In this document: piece by piece, positions 1-10,194 of the stretch
Position numbering within the stretch: the stretch's first letter is position 1
How the letters are laid out: every line of letters starts with the position of its first letter
Origin: Epithemia pelagica
Lineage: Eukaryota; Bacillariophyta; Bacillariophyceae; Surirellales; Surirellaceae
DNA: 64,000 nt
Direction: 5' to 3'
Assembly: GCA_946965045.2 (NCBI GenBank)
Contig: OX337229.1
Location: forward strand, 4,402,001 to 4,466,000
Notes under the pieces: model-generated
The model's input: the letters and a program-made list of their open reading frames with translations, nothing else
The model's database searches: none
What the model was told of the DNA's origin: nothing
Position numbers and translations under genes: made by a program

Positions 1-514
1 CACCCATAGAAACCAAAAGGATGTCGCTCGAACCATTCTTGTTTCTCGTTCCGTCTCTCCTTCAGTTGCTGCTGCTGCGGCTGTGCTGTTGGTGTGGTTG
101 ATGGGTGTCACCGTGTTCTTCGGTCTCTCTCCTCTCTGCGTGGTTTTGGGGCCAAAGTACGTGGTTTCGATGGGTAGTAATGTGTGGTTGAGCGAGAGAC
201 TTCCAGACGTCACGTATATTTTATGCGACCCTTATCGTTACGTATAAAATGGGCGACCGATTCCGATGCCTCAGCGCGACCAGCGCATTCGCGTCAAACA
301 CACGACCGAGTAATCGACATTCATTGTTGATCTCTTGTCCCTGTCATCTCTTCCCTTTCATTCTTTTCTTTTGATTCACAAAAAGAAATCACTTTACGTC
401 GTGGATGAATCGGATTTTATTGAGGGCCGAATTCACTTGACAGCAGAGACAAAGAGAAAGAGCCTCACACACCAACCTCTCATTCTTTGTTGTGCCATCC
501 TACCTTAGACGAAC
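1..514. other. Intergenic region and likely promoter of the first gene
   Basis: No convincing coding sequence is seen. A CRE-like GACGTCAC lies at 206-213 and a TATA-like TATAAA at about 243-248, roughly 270 bp before the first gene's ATG at 515. A pyrimidine-rich stretch at 340-375 would fall in the 5' leader. Promoter use is inferred only from position and motif. Confidence 0.35.
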
Positions 515-1678
515 ATGTCCACCCAACTCGAATTGCCAGAACTGTCGACGACGAATGGATTGCGCCGACGAGCTCGTCGTGCTGCCAATCCCACCACCAC
601 TACCACCACTGCGACTCAAAACGAGGGGGAGGATGATGGGATTCCCTTGCCTCCGCAATATGCGGCTGGGTTGCGGGTCCCTCACTTGTGGAAGCATGCT
701 CAACAAACGGGCCGACTTTATGTTCTCCATGTCCCCTTGTATTTTGAACATTTGCTGCCGCAACGTGTTCAAATTTGGCTGTTGCAACAATTGAAAATTC
801 AAGAGCAGCAACCATCTTCTTCCAGTCATGGTCGTCGTTCCTGGACCATGATACTGCGCTCGTTTCTTTTATGGTGTTTGTCGGGATGGTTGTTGCCACA
901 CTGGACGTGTCGATTGGTCCTGGTGGTGGGACGCTATCTCTATCAATTTCCCGCTACAGCATCACACGACACTCTCAATGATGACAACCACAACCACAAG
1001 AAGTCGTTGTCGCCACCCCCGGTCGCACGTCCCATTCCTCTGGAGGCCATTCAATTGGCCCTGGTGCCCTTGGTATCCCTCCAGGACCGATTGTTGACCA
1101 CCACTGCACGAACAGCGACCACCGTTGCTTCGACCAGTACGACAAGCGTTCCCGTGGTGTCGTCGTCAGCATCCAACGATCACCACCACCAACCGGAACT
1201 GTACGAAACCACAACACCCCTGTCGACGTCGTTCTTGGGTCTGGATGCGTCCGTGGTGGCATGGATGCCTCCACCCACATCCATGGCCCATCAAGTGTTG
1301 GCCGTGTCCACGACCTTGACGGAAACCACGTATTTTGCAATGGCCGAACGGACAGCGGATTCGCCAGCAATGCCAGATGACAATACCCATGACGATGAGG
1401 AGGACGAAATCCACGTGTGGTTCCACGCCTTACACCAAGCGCGTGGGGATGCTTGGAAACGAAGCATGGGACATGCTCCTACCGATTCCTATCCACCAGC
1501 CTGGCAAACCTTGGATCGTCTGGGAGACTTGTTGCTGCAAACCCATGACAGATTCGAGGGGACTAGTACGGACAACATCCACCTCCATCCCAACAGTCGT
1601 AGTTCGACTGATTTGGATCCAGCCAGGATGATGTATTCGTCCTCGTCGGCCATGGGAGGAGGAGGATACTTTGGATAA
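515..1678 (+). CDS. Unknown protein with a hydrophobic segment (387 aa)
   Basis: I do not recognise this protein. The single open frame starts at ATG 515. The N-terminus is basic and Thr-rich (TTTTTT near residue 30), followed by a more ordered part at about residues 45-95. A strongly hydrophobic, Trp/Leu-rich stretch at about residues 110-147 could be one or two membrane segments. The rest is rich in Ser, Thr and His, with an acidic DDEEDE patch near residue 295. The frame stays open for 1.16 kb where shadow frames are short, which supports a real gene. It may be an endomembrane protein with a soluble low-complexity tail; this is inference. Confidence 0.6.
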   Translation: MSTQLELPELSTTNGLRRRARRAANPTTTTTTATQNEGEDDGIPLPPQYAAGLRVPHLWKHAQQTGRLYVLHVPLYFEHLLPQRVQIWLLQQLKIQEQQPSSSSHGRRSWTMILRSFLLWCLSGWLLPHWTCRLVLVVGRYLYQFPATASHDTLNDDNHNHKKSLSPPPVARPIPLEAIQLALVPLVSLQDRLLTTTARTATTVASTSTTSVPVVSSSASNDHHHQPELYETTTPLSTSFLGLDASVVAWMPPPTSMAHQVLAVSTTLTETTYFAMAERTADSPAMPDDNTHDDEEDEIHVWFHALHQARGDAWKRSMGHAPTDSYPPAWQTLDRLGDLLLQTHDRFEGTSTDNIHLHPNSRSSTDLDPARMMYSSSSAMGGGGYFG

Positions 1679-2280
1679 CAGAAGAACAAGACGAAGAAGC
1701 AAGACCTTTTTGATTCCAGATATGATCTAGCACAGATACACATCATGGTACGCCTTTGGCGTTTGGCATGTACAGGAATACATACACCTTTATCTATAGA
1801 GACATGATTCTACCAATACTATGTCATTCTTTGTTGGAAAAGCGAACCAAAGGTCGTTATTGGGAGTAGTCGAGTAAATTGTGGGTAGTTTTCTGCCACT
1901 GTTCCCTCTTGTCGGCTCTTTCATATTATTTACATTCCCAAGCTTTCAGGTAAAGTGATAACGTTCCTCCTTCTTTTCATCATGGTGGTTTGGGCGGGTC
2001 CCTATATCGTCGTCGTCGTCGCTTTCGGATGGTGTCGATCCGAGTGGACCATCACACTACTACCCAGTGTCTGGTTGAAACTATGAAAGACATTTCTTTT
2101 AATCTGTAATTGGCATGTGTGGTTCAGTCGCGGAAAAGGAGCGCGGAGTTGTGAATGACGTAACCCTCGCCAACCTGCCATCCATCACAATCACATCCGA
2201 TAGCGAAACAAGAAAGATCCCATTGCTACGGTACCATCATTCTGTGTTGCTCAATTGACATTACCAAACACCATTACACA
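1679..2280. other. Intergenic region
   Basis: This holds the 3' flank of the first gene and the 5' flank of the enoyl-ACP reductase gene. A GTCGTCGTCGTC microsatellite lies near 2008-2020. No ORF, RNA gene or repeat family is recognised. Confidence 0.4.
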
Positions 2281-3517
2281 ATGATGAATCCCTTGTTCTT
2301 GAGTGCCCTATTCCTGTCCACATGCACTGCTTTTGTGCCATCCTCTAGTACGTGTGATGACCACACATAATTGCTGCTTGTCCACCTTGTCCAGGACGGT
2401 GAACGACCATGGAGTTCGAACACGACGATCGCCCTTTTCGAGAGTACGACCTTTTGTTCTTTGGTTCCTAATGCCATGGTATTATTGCTATATCTTTTGT
2501 ACAGGCGTCGGCAAATCGAGTTTTGTGCAAGAACGACCAACCTACAATGTGGCGGCATCTCCCTCGTCGAGAACACAATTGTCCATGTCCACGTCGACAA
2601 TTGATTTGAAAGGCAAAGTGGCCTTTGTAGCAGGTGTTGCCGACTCGACTGGATATGGTTGGGCTATTGCCAAAGCCTTGGCCAACGCCGGTGCTACCAT
2701 TATCGTTGGTACATGGCCACCCGTCCTCAAGATTTTTCAAGGGTCACTCAACAAGGGCGCGTTTGAAGAAGATTCCAAATTGTCGGATGGATCTTCCATG
2801 ACCATTGAAAAAGTCTATCCTCTTGATGCCGTTTTCGATACTCCTGAAGATGTCCCAGAAGAGATTAAGACAAACAAACGATATGCCGGTTTGGACGGAT
2901 TTACCATTAGTGAAGTAGCCAAGGCTGTGGAAGCCGATTATGGCAAGATTGATATCCTTGTCCATTCCCTTGCCAATGGACCAGAAGTGACCAAGCCCTT
3001 GTTGGAAACTTCCCGAAAGGGTTATTTGGCTGCCTCCTCCGCCTCGGCCTATTCCGCCGTGTCCTTGTTGCAACACTTTGGACCCGTCATGAACGAAGGT
3101 GGATCCATGGTCTCCCTCACCTACATTGCCTCCGAAAAGGTCATTCCCGGATACGGTGGTGGCATGTCTTCGGCCAAGGCTCAATTGGAAAGTGACACCC
3201 GTACCTTGGCCTACGAAGCCGGTCGCAAATGGGGCATTCGGGTCAACACCATTTCGGCCGGTCCCCTCAAATCCCGAGCCGCCTCCGCCATTGGAAAGGA
3301 ACCGGGTCAAAAAACCTTTATCGAATATGCCATTGACTATTCCAAAGCCAATGCGCCCTTGGCACAAGATTTGTACAGTGACGATGTCGGTAATGCCAGT
3401 TTGTTTTTGAACAGTCCCATGGCACGTACCGTGACCGGTATTACTCTCTACGTGGACAATGGTTTGCATTCCATGGGAATGGCACTCGACAGTATGGCCA
3501 TGCAGCCTGAAGCATGA
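2281..3517 (+). CDS. FABI: Plastid enoyl-[acyl-carrier-protein] reductase (NADH), FabI type
   Basis: The enzyme catalyses the last reduction of each fatty-acid elongation cycle, trans-2-enoyl-ACP to acyl-ACP with NADH, in the plastid. The gene has two exons: 2281-2347, GT-AG intron 2348-2504, and 2505-3517, giving 359 aa; the phases fit (1 + 2 nt). Exon 1 encodes a signal peptide ending T-A-F-V-P, the diatom-type motif with Phe after the cleavage site, followed by a Ser-rich transit-like stretch. The mature part has the nucleotide-binding [10 protein letters not shown] segment and the plant-type insert W-P-P-V. The active-site Y-G-G-G-M-S-S-A-K is at about residues 239-247, followed by [10 protein letters not shown] chose ATG 2281 because the frame running through the intron gives no targeting peptide. 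It is convergent with the next gene. Confidence 0.93.
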
Positions 3518-3862
3518 GCTCATAGATAGAGACACTAAAGGATGTACCCAAAACATTGATGAAAGACGACGTGGAAATTCCACGTGAAAAAACTTGTCAT
3601 CGCGCATCCTTTAAAGGGAAAAGAGAAACAAAATACAGACAAAGGTTAATGGAAATAGAACGCACAGCCACATCCTACATATACGTTTTCGCACGTCCTC
3701 AAAATAGGTACTCCTAGTATATATGGCTCCAGCTAGGCTATCATACCAAACGACAAGTCCGGAAACTTGTCAAAGGACCTTTTCCCCAGAAACAACCTTG
3801 TATCTATACTTGATGACAGTGCTAGTTGTGCTTTTCTCTCGACACAACGGTTTGTTGAAACT
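3518..3862. other. Short convergent intergenic region
   Basis: This is shared 3' flank between the convergent reductase and monooxygenase genes. No gene is seen. Small ORFs at 3723-4123 on the plus strand run antisense to the monooxygenase and look like shadows. Confidence 0.4.
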
Positions 3863-6174
3863 CTACCGTTTCTTCATCACCTTGGGAATGGCGGCGCTCA
3901 CCAAGATTTTTTCGGCAACACCCACAGCACCCATGGTTTTGAAAAACACGTCCCGAAACTTGGCATACAAACCATCCGTTCCTCCCGTTTCCAAATAGCC
4001 CAAAAACAAGGATTTCCAAAAGATATCAATTGTGGCGCGCCATCGAATGGTTTCGTATTGTTTCAAATACCACGACAAGTCGTGAGTCTCCTCGTCCTCC
4101 TGCTTGTCCACTGTTTGCGCTGACGGTTGGTTTTGTTGTTCCTGGTAAACTCGGGCATTGTATTGGTACAATTGAGTGGCCAAACAATAGGCATCTTGAA
4201 TGGCTTGATTGGAACCTTGTCCCAAAAAGGGAGGAAGGGCATGGGCGGCATCTCCCAACAATACGACATGCGCTGCTGCCGATTTTGGGGAAGTTTTGGA
4301 TCGCAGAACCGTATGCCATCCTTGTAAACTCAGAGGATTGTGAAAATACACTCCCAAGGAAAAGATGCGATTGGCCTTATCCATGGTTGGTCCAACTTGT
4401 ACCATGGGAATTCCCGCCGCCTTGGCCGTGGCCAATAGGACAGCCCGTTCTTCTTCCAAGGAATTTTCTCGTGTTTGTGTCCAATCGGCATTTTCGTCAT
4501 CCATCTTCTTGTTGTTGCTGTTCTGATCGCTGTTGTTGGTGCCGTCAAAGACACGCAAGAGAGGAGAGTCGGCATAGTCGTTTCGATTGAGCTTGTTCTG
4601 GTTGCTAGGTTTGGAGGATTGTTCGGTCTTCTTCCGGAAGGGGCCAATGTAATCAGGATCGAGATAGACCAAAAAGGCGGATCGCGTAACAGGTCGATTG
4701 GGTCCAGCACCATAGGTCCCGTCCAAGGCAAAGGCTCCATTGCCAAAATATTGTGTCAAGGTGGCGGTCGTACCCTTCTTGGTTTCATTTTCGTCGGCGT
4801 CTTGGTCGTGAATGGCATATTTGACCCGAATCCCAGAATAGACGGCGGATCCACCACTTGCACCTCGATTCTTGGAAATGCTTCCAGTTTCAATCAATTC
4901 CTTACAGACCGATTTTACTCCATCGCATCCAATCACTACACATCCATAGATGCGACAAAAGACAGAGAGGAAGAGAGGATCATTGTAAATGAACAGAGTT
5001 GAGAGAAATGTCCTAGAAACAATGCAAACCAAAGCGCTCACAAAGCACCATACGGATAAGCGAAGCAGGTACAAGACTTGCCTAAATCAAAGGGTCCAGC
5101 GGATGTGCCATCGGCAAACACGAGCATGGCACCTCCTTTCCCTTTATGGTCCGATATGGTATCGTCCGTTGTATCCTCCACGTAGTACATATCCACCAAT
5201 CGTTTACCTAAATGCACGTTTTCCTTCACAAACGAGTCGGGTAGGGTATCGAGCAAGGCCTGTTGTAAGGCTCCTCGCATAATGGCCGTCCACAACAGGG
5301 GTCCTTCTTGGTTGGATGAGGAACTGGCCGTTGTACCGTCCCCTCGTAAGAATAAGGTATCCGCTGCTCCTTGTCGTTGGACGGCTTGCTTCAAATCCAA
5401 TTGAAAGAGAGCATCAAAGTCTCCTCGTCGGGTCCAGGATTGGGTCCGACTTTGGACTGCCACTTGAGGCACTCCGGCGTCTTGGACAGCTCGTTGAACA
5501 CGAGGATTAATGTTCCCCAAGACGGCCAATCCCCCATTTAATTGAACACCCGCACCCGCGCCCGTTGTTTCTATGGTCGATCGAGCATCAAAGACGGAGA
5601 CGTTTTGTGGATCAAATAGATTGGAGGTGGTAGAATAGCGTTGTTGCAAACCCGGTGCGTCCACCAAACAATGTGCCATGGACAAACCGGCAATACCTGC
5701 ACCCACAATGGCAACCCGTTCAATGAAAGATGGATCGGTATCGTCCTTTGATCCATACAAACGATGGAATGGTCGTTGATCAGGGCGTGAGAAGAATGGC
5801 GGCGCTGGTGGTTGCCTGGAAGCAAACTTGGACCGATGAGCGGCTCTTGTAGTCGTTGTGGTGGTCCAAGCCTCAACCATCCACGGTTTGGCAAGTAGAT
5901 TGAAGTCAGTCTTCCATCCACTATACCTGGACGACAATGGCGACCAACACTTCGAGCAGAGCACGAGGAAAAAGCACCACGATTGCACTACGGCGGTATG
6001 AAACCTTCGTGTTCTTCTCGTCTTCGTGCGAGATGACAGCCCGCCGTGGCTCTCGGATAACAACGACAGTGTCCGCTTCTTTGTCATGATTGAGTGGAAT
6101 GTTTCTGGAGGTATCTCAAGCTTCTCTGTCATGGTGGATCGTTTGGCTTTGTGCGCTATGTGGATCTTTTTCAT
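3863..6174 (-). CDS. FAD-dependent aromatic-ring-hydroxylase-type monooxygenase
   Basis: The family inserts one oxygen atom using FAD and NAD(P)H; salicylate hydroxylase and zeaxanthin epoxidase are relatives. The substrate cannot be read here. Two exons on the minus strand, 6174-5082 and 4935-3863, are joined by a 146-bp intron at 5081-4936, giving 721 aa. The FAD-binding G-A-G-I-A-G is at residues 158-163. The second FAD motif, G-D-A-A-H-A-L-P-P then G-Q-G-S-N, is near residue 590. The junction restores D-L-V-I-G-C-D-G, a typical family block, but needs a GC donor (GCAAGT) with a TAG acceptor. The long N-terminus contains a Trp/Cys/Leu hydrophobic stretch at about residues 61-80, so an organelle or membrane location is possible. 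The true start could be an internal Met. Confidence 0.85.
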
Positions 6175-6736
6175 TCACGAGCATCCATCGACTTGGCTAG
6201 GCTCTCTACCCTAGTAGGAGTCGTCCCTTGTTCCTCTATGGACACACAACAAGCTCGAGCATCTATTAAGTTTTCCAAGGAGTAGTCCTCTAGTAGGACT
6301 CCACGAAAGAACTCCACAGAAAGCAAACAGCTCGATGAGAGGGCTACCTCACAGGTGAATGACGGCAACGATGGGCCATTTACCGACCTTCCTAGCTGGG
6401 AAGATAGATTCACTGTCCTGGTTTTTCTCAACAAAAAGAATAGGCACTTGTTGCATCAACGGCGCTCTGGCCTTGGCCAGTGGCAAGAAAGGACAGTCTC
6501 ATGGTTGGTGTTTTACTAGCCTAGAAGAGAGGGTTCTTGTTGTTAGCTTTGTCCGGACTTTTCGGCTATTCAGAGACGATGTTCCCCCCGAGTCAAAGAC
6601 TCGGATCGTTTGTTCGAATACTTTGGTTGTTTTGCTCGTCTCATTCCATCGTCTTTCTACGACAACCAAATACATTTCAAATTCTTACTCGTCTAATCTT
6701 CCCTAGTACTAACTCTTACACATTTTGTATTCTTCT
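6175..6736. other. Intergenic region
   Basis: This is the 5' flank of the monooxygenase and 3' flank of the cytochrome b5-like gene. Related short CTAGTAGGA words occur near 6208 and 6290. The 115-aa plus-strand ORF at 6359-6706 has no recognisable features and I do not call it. Confidence 0.35.
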
Positions 6737-7276
6737 CTAAAGTTCCGTTCCATCGTGCGCTTCTTCATTGTTGGCCTGTAGTACGGCATTTATGAATTCC
6801 GAGCGCTCTTTTGTGGCCACTCCATCCTCGGTATAGAATCTGCCAATCAGGTATCCCACTTGAGGATACTTGTCGGGTTTGTCCTCGTAAAAGGACAACC
6901 AATGTTTCAATTCCTTGAGTTGATGAGGTTCCAAAACACGCCAGGATTTTGCCGCCTCCTCTTCGGTAAAGACCCCTGTCACATAGGGAACAGGAGCATC
7001 ACGACCGGAAAAAACATGATAGGGACCACCCGGACCATAAAAAGTTTTGCCCTCTGTAACATCATAGATATTACCAGCCATGGAGAGCCATATCTTGTCG
7101 GAATCGACACCATTTGCTACCTTTAATTCGTCCGCTGTAATCATGACACGGTCGGATTGAGCCCGTGCCAACATTGTTGCTGTTGGCGCGAAAAAGGGGG
7201 ACCAACTCATGCATGTCATCCAAAGTATCAACAGTACCAATATGCTTGGGTTTCTTGCTTGGAATCTTGGGTTCAT
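6737..7276 (-). CDS. Neuferricin-like cytochrome b5 heme/steroid-binding domain protein
   Basis: A secreted or lumenal protein with a cytochrome b5-like (MAPR-type) heme-binding fold, closest in memory to animal CYB5D2/neuferricin. It has 179 aa and starts at ATG 7276. Residues about 8-40 form a signal peptide or anchor. The domain runs from about 45 to 160. Family blocks seen are I-Y-D-V-T-E-G, Y-G-P-G-G-P-Y, F-S-G-R-D-A, V-T-G-V-F, the W-L-S-F-Y-E helix, and G-R-F-Y-T-E-D-G. The long gap before W-L-S-F-Y-E and the G-R-F-Y ending set neuferricins apart from plain cytochrome b5. Its partners in a diatom are unknown. No intron is needed. Confidence 0.85.
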   Translation of the reverse strand: MNPRFQARNPSILVLLILWMTCMSWSPFFAPTATMLARAQSDRVMITADELKVANGVDSDKIWLSMAGNIYDVTEGKTFYGPGGPYHVFSGRDAPVPYVTGVFTEEEAAKSWRVLEPHQLKELKHWLSFYEDKPDKYPQVGYLIGRFYTEDGVATKERSEFINAVLQANNEEAHDGTEL

Positions 7277-7636
7277 GATTTTACACGTTCGTTGTGTTCA
7301 CGCAACTGGAGAGAGAGAGATCTTTGGGCAAGTTTGTCTTTGGTTTTCGTTGAAACAAATTGTCGTAAGCAAACAAAGTGTGCAACTGCTCAGTAATTCG
7401 TTTGTTTCTTGAGCAGGGTCTGTTTACCACCATGCGGAAACAAAAAGATCGTTCCTGCGCATCTTTTGTCCAAAAAATGATCCACGACCCTCAATGCGAC
7501 TACGGTCGCTTAAACTTGGGGAGCATAGCGCGGGTAGTCTCTAGTAGATTCCTCCAGTTATCGGTTGTTTTGAAAAGAGCCACCCACATAACCTACTCGT
7601 ATTCAAGAGACCAAACAAAAGGGGTGAAAAAAGGAG
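7277..7636. other. Intergenic region before the mobile-element block
   Basis: This is the 5' flank of the neuferricin-like gene up to the TA target site of the DNA element. Small ORFs at 7378-7650 end inside the element and show no recognisable domain. Confidence 0.35.
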
Positions 7637-7687
7637 TAGAGGCAACCTGACTAATTTGGCAGCCTGACTAAATTTGGTGGGCGGAAT

Positions 7688-7861
7688 TGAATAAATCCCG
7701 CCAACAGGTCGCATATTGGCGGATACATGGTCGCATATTGGCGAACATGCATCGCCTACATATGCTGCTACGCATCTAGTTTTCTAGTCATAATTTTGGT
7801 CTAGCCACTTGTTGCACGCCGTATACACCGTGTTGTAGCGTGTAGTGGCAGGATTTATACA
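7688..7861 (+). repeat. 5' LTR of Copia A (174 bp)
   Basis: This is identical base for base to 22994-23167 by eye. It starts TG and ends CA. It contains a short internal direct repeat, GTCGCATATTGGCG, at about 7709 and 7731. It is short for a copia LTR. Confidence 0.9.
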
Positions 7862-7885
7862 GTTTATCAGACCCAAAATCGCAGA

Positions 7886-7959
7886 GCCGCTGTGGTTTAG
7901 CTGGTAAATGTTTCTTGTTGGCCCGTAATGCCAGGGGTTCGAGTCCCCTCAGACTCAGC
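7886..7959 (+). other. tRNA-like sequence in the leader of Copia A
   Basis: An A-box-like TGGTTTAGCTGG lies at 7893-7904 and a B-box GGTTCGAGTCC at 7936-7946. The T arm (7933-7949) forms a perfect 5-bp stem, AGGGG with CCCCT. A D arm of GTTT/AAAT and a 5-bp anticodon-like stem TTGGC/GCCAG around a 7-base loop can be drawn. The acceptor stem does not pair and there are extra bases between the D and anticodon arms. I read it as a degenerate tRNA-derived sequence, not a working tRNA gene. Confidence 0.5.
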
Positions 7960-8640
7960 TTTAAGTTAAGACTCCCAATTTCTGGGGGCCGCCATATTTG
8001 GGGTGTATGGTACAAGACGTTTCCCCGCTGGTTAAAAGTGCATGTTCTTCTCAAGGGTGGCCGATCAACCCCGGTCTTCGGACTGGGGTTCACCGCCTTG
8101 TACATACGCTATATGCCAATGCACGGGGGAACTGATATGTTTTTTTGTCTAACTCACCAACTATGCTAGCTAAGCTATGCATCATGTGAAACTCCTTGGA
8201 ATCTTGCTCTCTGCCTTTTGCCCGTACTGGCAGCGGCTGATCACCGCTTGGGAGTGTTCGCGCTAAGCTACTCGTCACGGTATGCTTGCGGCACTACTTA
8301 TAGTTCACACTCGTGATGTGTGACCCATGGCACTCTCCCACGTGACGGGGAGCACTCGCTTAAGTGAGCGATTGTTTTGGTAATCTTTTCTCCATACATG
8401 AAAATATGGATACCTCCTTTTGCACTGTGCCGATGCACACGTCATCAGTATTTGTTCTCTGCCGACTGCAGCGCAAACGCAAGTCGACACTACTTGTGCA
8501 CCTTAATTCCAGGTAGAATCGCGAAATCTGCGATCTGCATCACCTTTTGGCAATGCCTCCACACTTCTGTGTTTTTTGCCTGTGTTTTGCTCTGAACCTC
8601 TCCTGCTTCTGGCTCTCTTGCTTTCCTTTTGCCTTCCACC

Positions 8641-10194
8641 ATGTCTTCATCCACTGCCCCTGAAAATCCTAAGGAAGATTTCAAGGCTGCTGTTAAACGC
8701 TGTGGATACAATGATGCCACCGTTATCTACATCATTGAGCAGGGTTTTGATGATGCTCAATCGTTCATGACTGTTGCGGTCCATCAAGTGCCGTCGATGT
8801 TGAAGATGATGGCGAAGACCCCTCCAGAGAACGGGGCCTTTCCCTTCAGTGCTAACCTGCAGCTCCACGGTTTCCGAATGTGGCTCGAATACCGTTCGTC
8901 TCGTGGTCAGGCTCTTAAAGTCTCACTTTTCTCTGATCCGCCCCTGATCAAGAAATGGACCAAACGTACCCAGGAACTGTTTGCACTCAACAAGGAAGTT
9001 GCCTCCGATGAACTGACCCCACCAAAAGAGTTGACTTCGTTTACTCAGTGGGAGGTGTTTAACGATGCCTTGCTCACGTTCCTCGCACAGCATCGCAATC
9101 CTACAACGGGTGTCCCTTTGACATACGTCCTTCGTGAAACTAAGCCTGTTGGTTCTGAAGCAAGGAATGCTGCCTACGATACTATCGATGACGATTTGAT
9201 TGCTACTACTATCCTGCAAGGTGATCAGTATGCCCTTGACAATCAACGCGTCTTCATACTGATGAAAACTTTTCTTGTTGGCGGACCTGGCCTGACGTTC
9301 ATCAAGCCACACCAGAAAAAGAAGGACGGCCGTGAAGCGTATCTTGCGTTGACTCGCCAAGCTACTGGAACAGCAGCTGTCACCATCCGCAAGAAAGAAG
9401 CATACGCTGCTATTGCCGACGCGAAATTTACAGGCCGGGGTCGTTTCTCGTATCAACAATATGTTCACCGCCATCAGAAAGCTCATAATACGTTGGCTGA
9501 ACTTGATGAACCCGTTGCCGAAACCAAAAAGGTAACCGATTTCCTCAAAGGTATATCGGATCCCTCTTTGGCGGCGGGAAAGACGGTCGTCAACGGTGAC
9601 GCAGCAAAGCTTTCTGATTTTGAAGCATGCCAGCAGTATTTTGGCACGTTGATTGCTGCATCCCGTACCGACAAGACCAATGACGAGAATCGAAAGATTG
9701 CTGGTGTGGGTACGACTAAGACTAGTGGAAAGAAGAATGGTCGTAACAAGCAGAATAAAAAGAAGACGCATCATTACAGTTTGGATGAATGGCGCAAGCT
9801 CTCTGATGAAGAGAAGGCCGAAATCCTCCGTGCCCGTAAAGAACAGAAAGACAAAGAACAGAAAGACGCTAATGGAAAGCGCAAGGCCGGAGCCGTGCAA
9901 ACTGAAGATGAAAATGGCTCTTGCAAGTTGAGTAAAACTGAAACTCCAAAGTCTGATGACATGAAATTGGAGACCACTGACCTGGATGGCGACGACGCGC
10001 CGAACCATTCCGAGCCTGATCCTCCTGTTGCTGATGAACCGACTGTTCCCAAAACCTCAGCCGGAAACAGTTTCGGACGCTTTGCCCATAGTAAAAAAGG
10101 ATCTACAAAGCCGCACAACCCTAATGAAACCAAGGAGCCTACAACTGCCGTTGCGAAAGCTGCCCTTGCTGATAAGGCCACAAAGCAGACCTGA
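8641..10194 (+). CDS. Copia A gag-like protein (517 aa)
   Basis: The first ATG after the leader is at 8641; the open frame begins slightly upstream without an ATG. The protein would form the retrotransposon's particle. It is mostly hydrophilic, with ordered segments at about residues 10-110 and 130-340 and a Lys/Glu-rich tail from about residue 350. No CCHC zinc knuckle is present. It ends in a TGA at 10192-10194. The downstream pol frame is the same frame, so gag and pol are separated by one stop codon with no shift. Confidence 0.8.
   Translation: MSSSTAPENPKEDFKAAVKRCGYNDATVIYIIEQGFDDAQSFMTVAVHQVPSMLKMMAKTPPENGAFPFSANLQLHGFRMWLEYRSSRGQALKVSLFSDPPLIKKWTKRTQELFALNKEVASDELTPPKELTSFTQWEVFNDALLTFLAQHRNPTTGVPLTYVLRETKPVGSEARNAAYDTIDDDLIATTILQGDQYALDNQRVFILMKTFLVGGPGLTFIKPHQKKKDGREAYLALTRQATGTAAVTIRKKEAYAAIADAKFTGRGRFSYQQYVHRHQKAHNTLAELDEPVAETKKVTDFLKGISDPSLAAGKTVVNGDAAKLSDFEACQQYFGTLIAASRTDKTNDENRKIAGVGTTKTSGKKNGRNKQNKKKTHHYSLDEWRKLSDEEKAEILRARKEQKDKEQKDANGKRKAGAVQTEDENGSCKLSKTETPKSDDMKLETTDLDGDDAPNHSEPDPPVADEPTVPKTSAGNSFGRFAHSKKGSTKPHNPNETKEPTTAVAKAALADKATKQT

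Noticed and set aside
2744-3607. 287-aa minus-strand ORF
   Set aside because: It is antisense to the enoyl-ACP reductase coding sequence; no domain and Gly/Phe-rich shadow composition.
4030-4590. 186-aa plus-strand ORF
   Set aside because: It is antisense to exon 2 of the FAD monooxygenase, which has clear motifs; composition is that of a shadow frame.
8923-10008. 361-aa minus-strand ORF across the Copia A gag
   Set aside because: It is the complement of gag; Leu/Phe-rich antisense composition and no motif.
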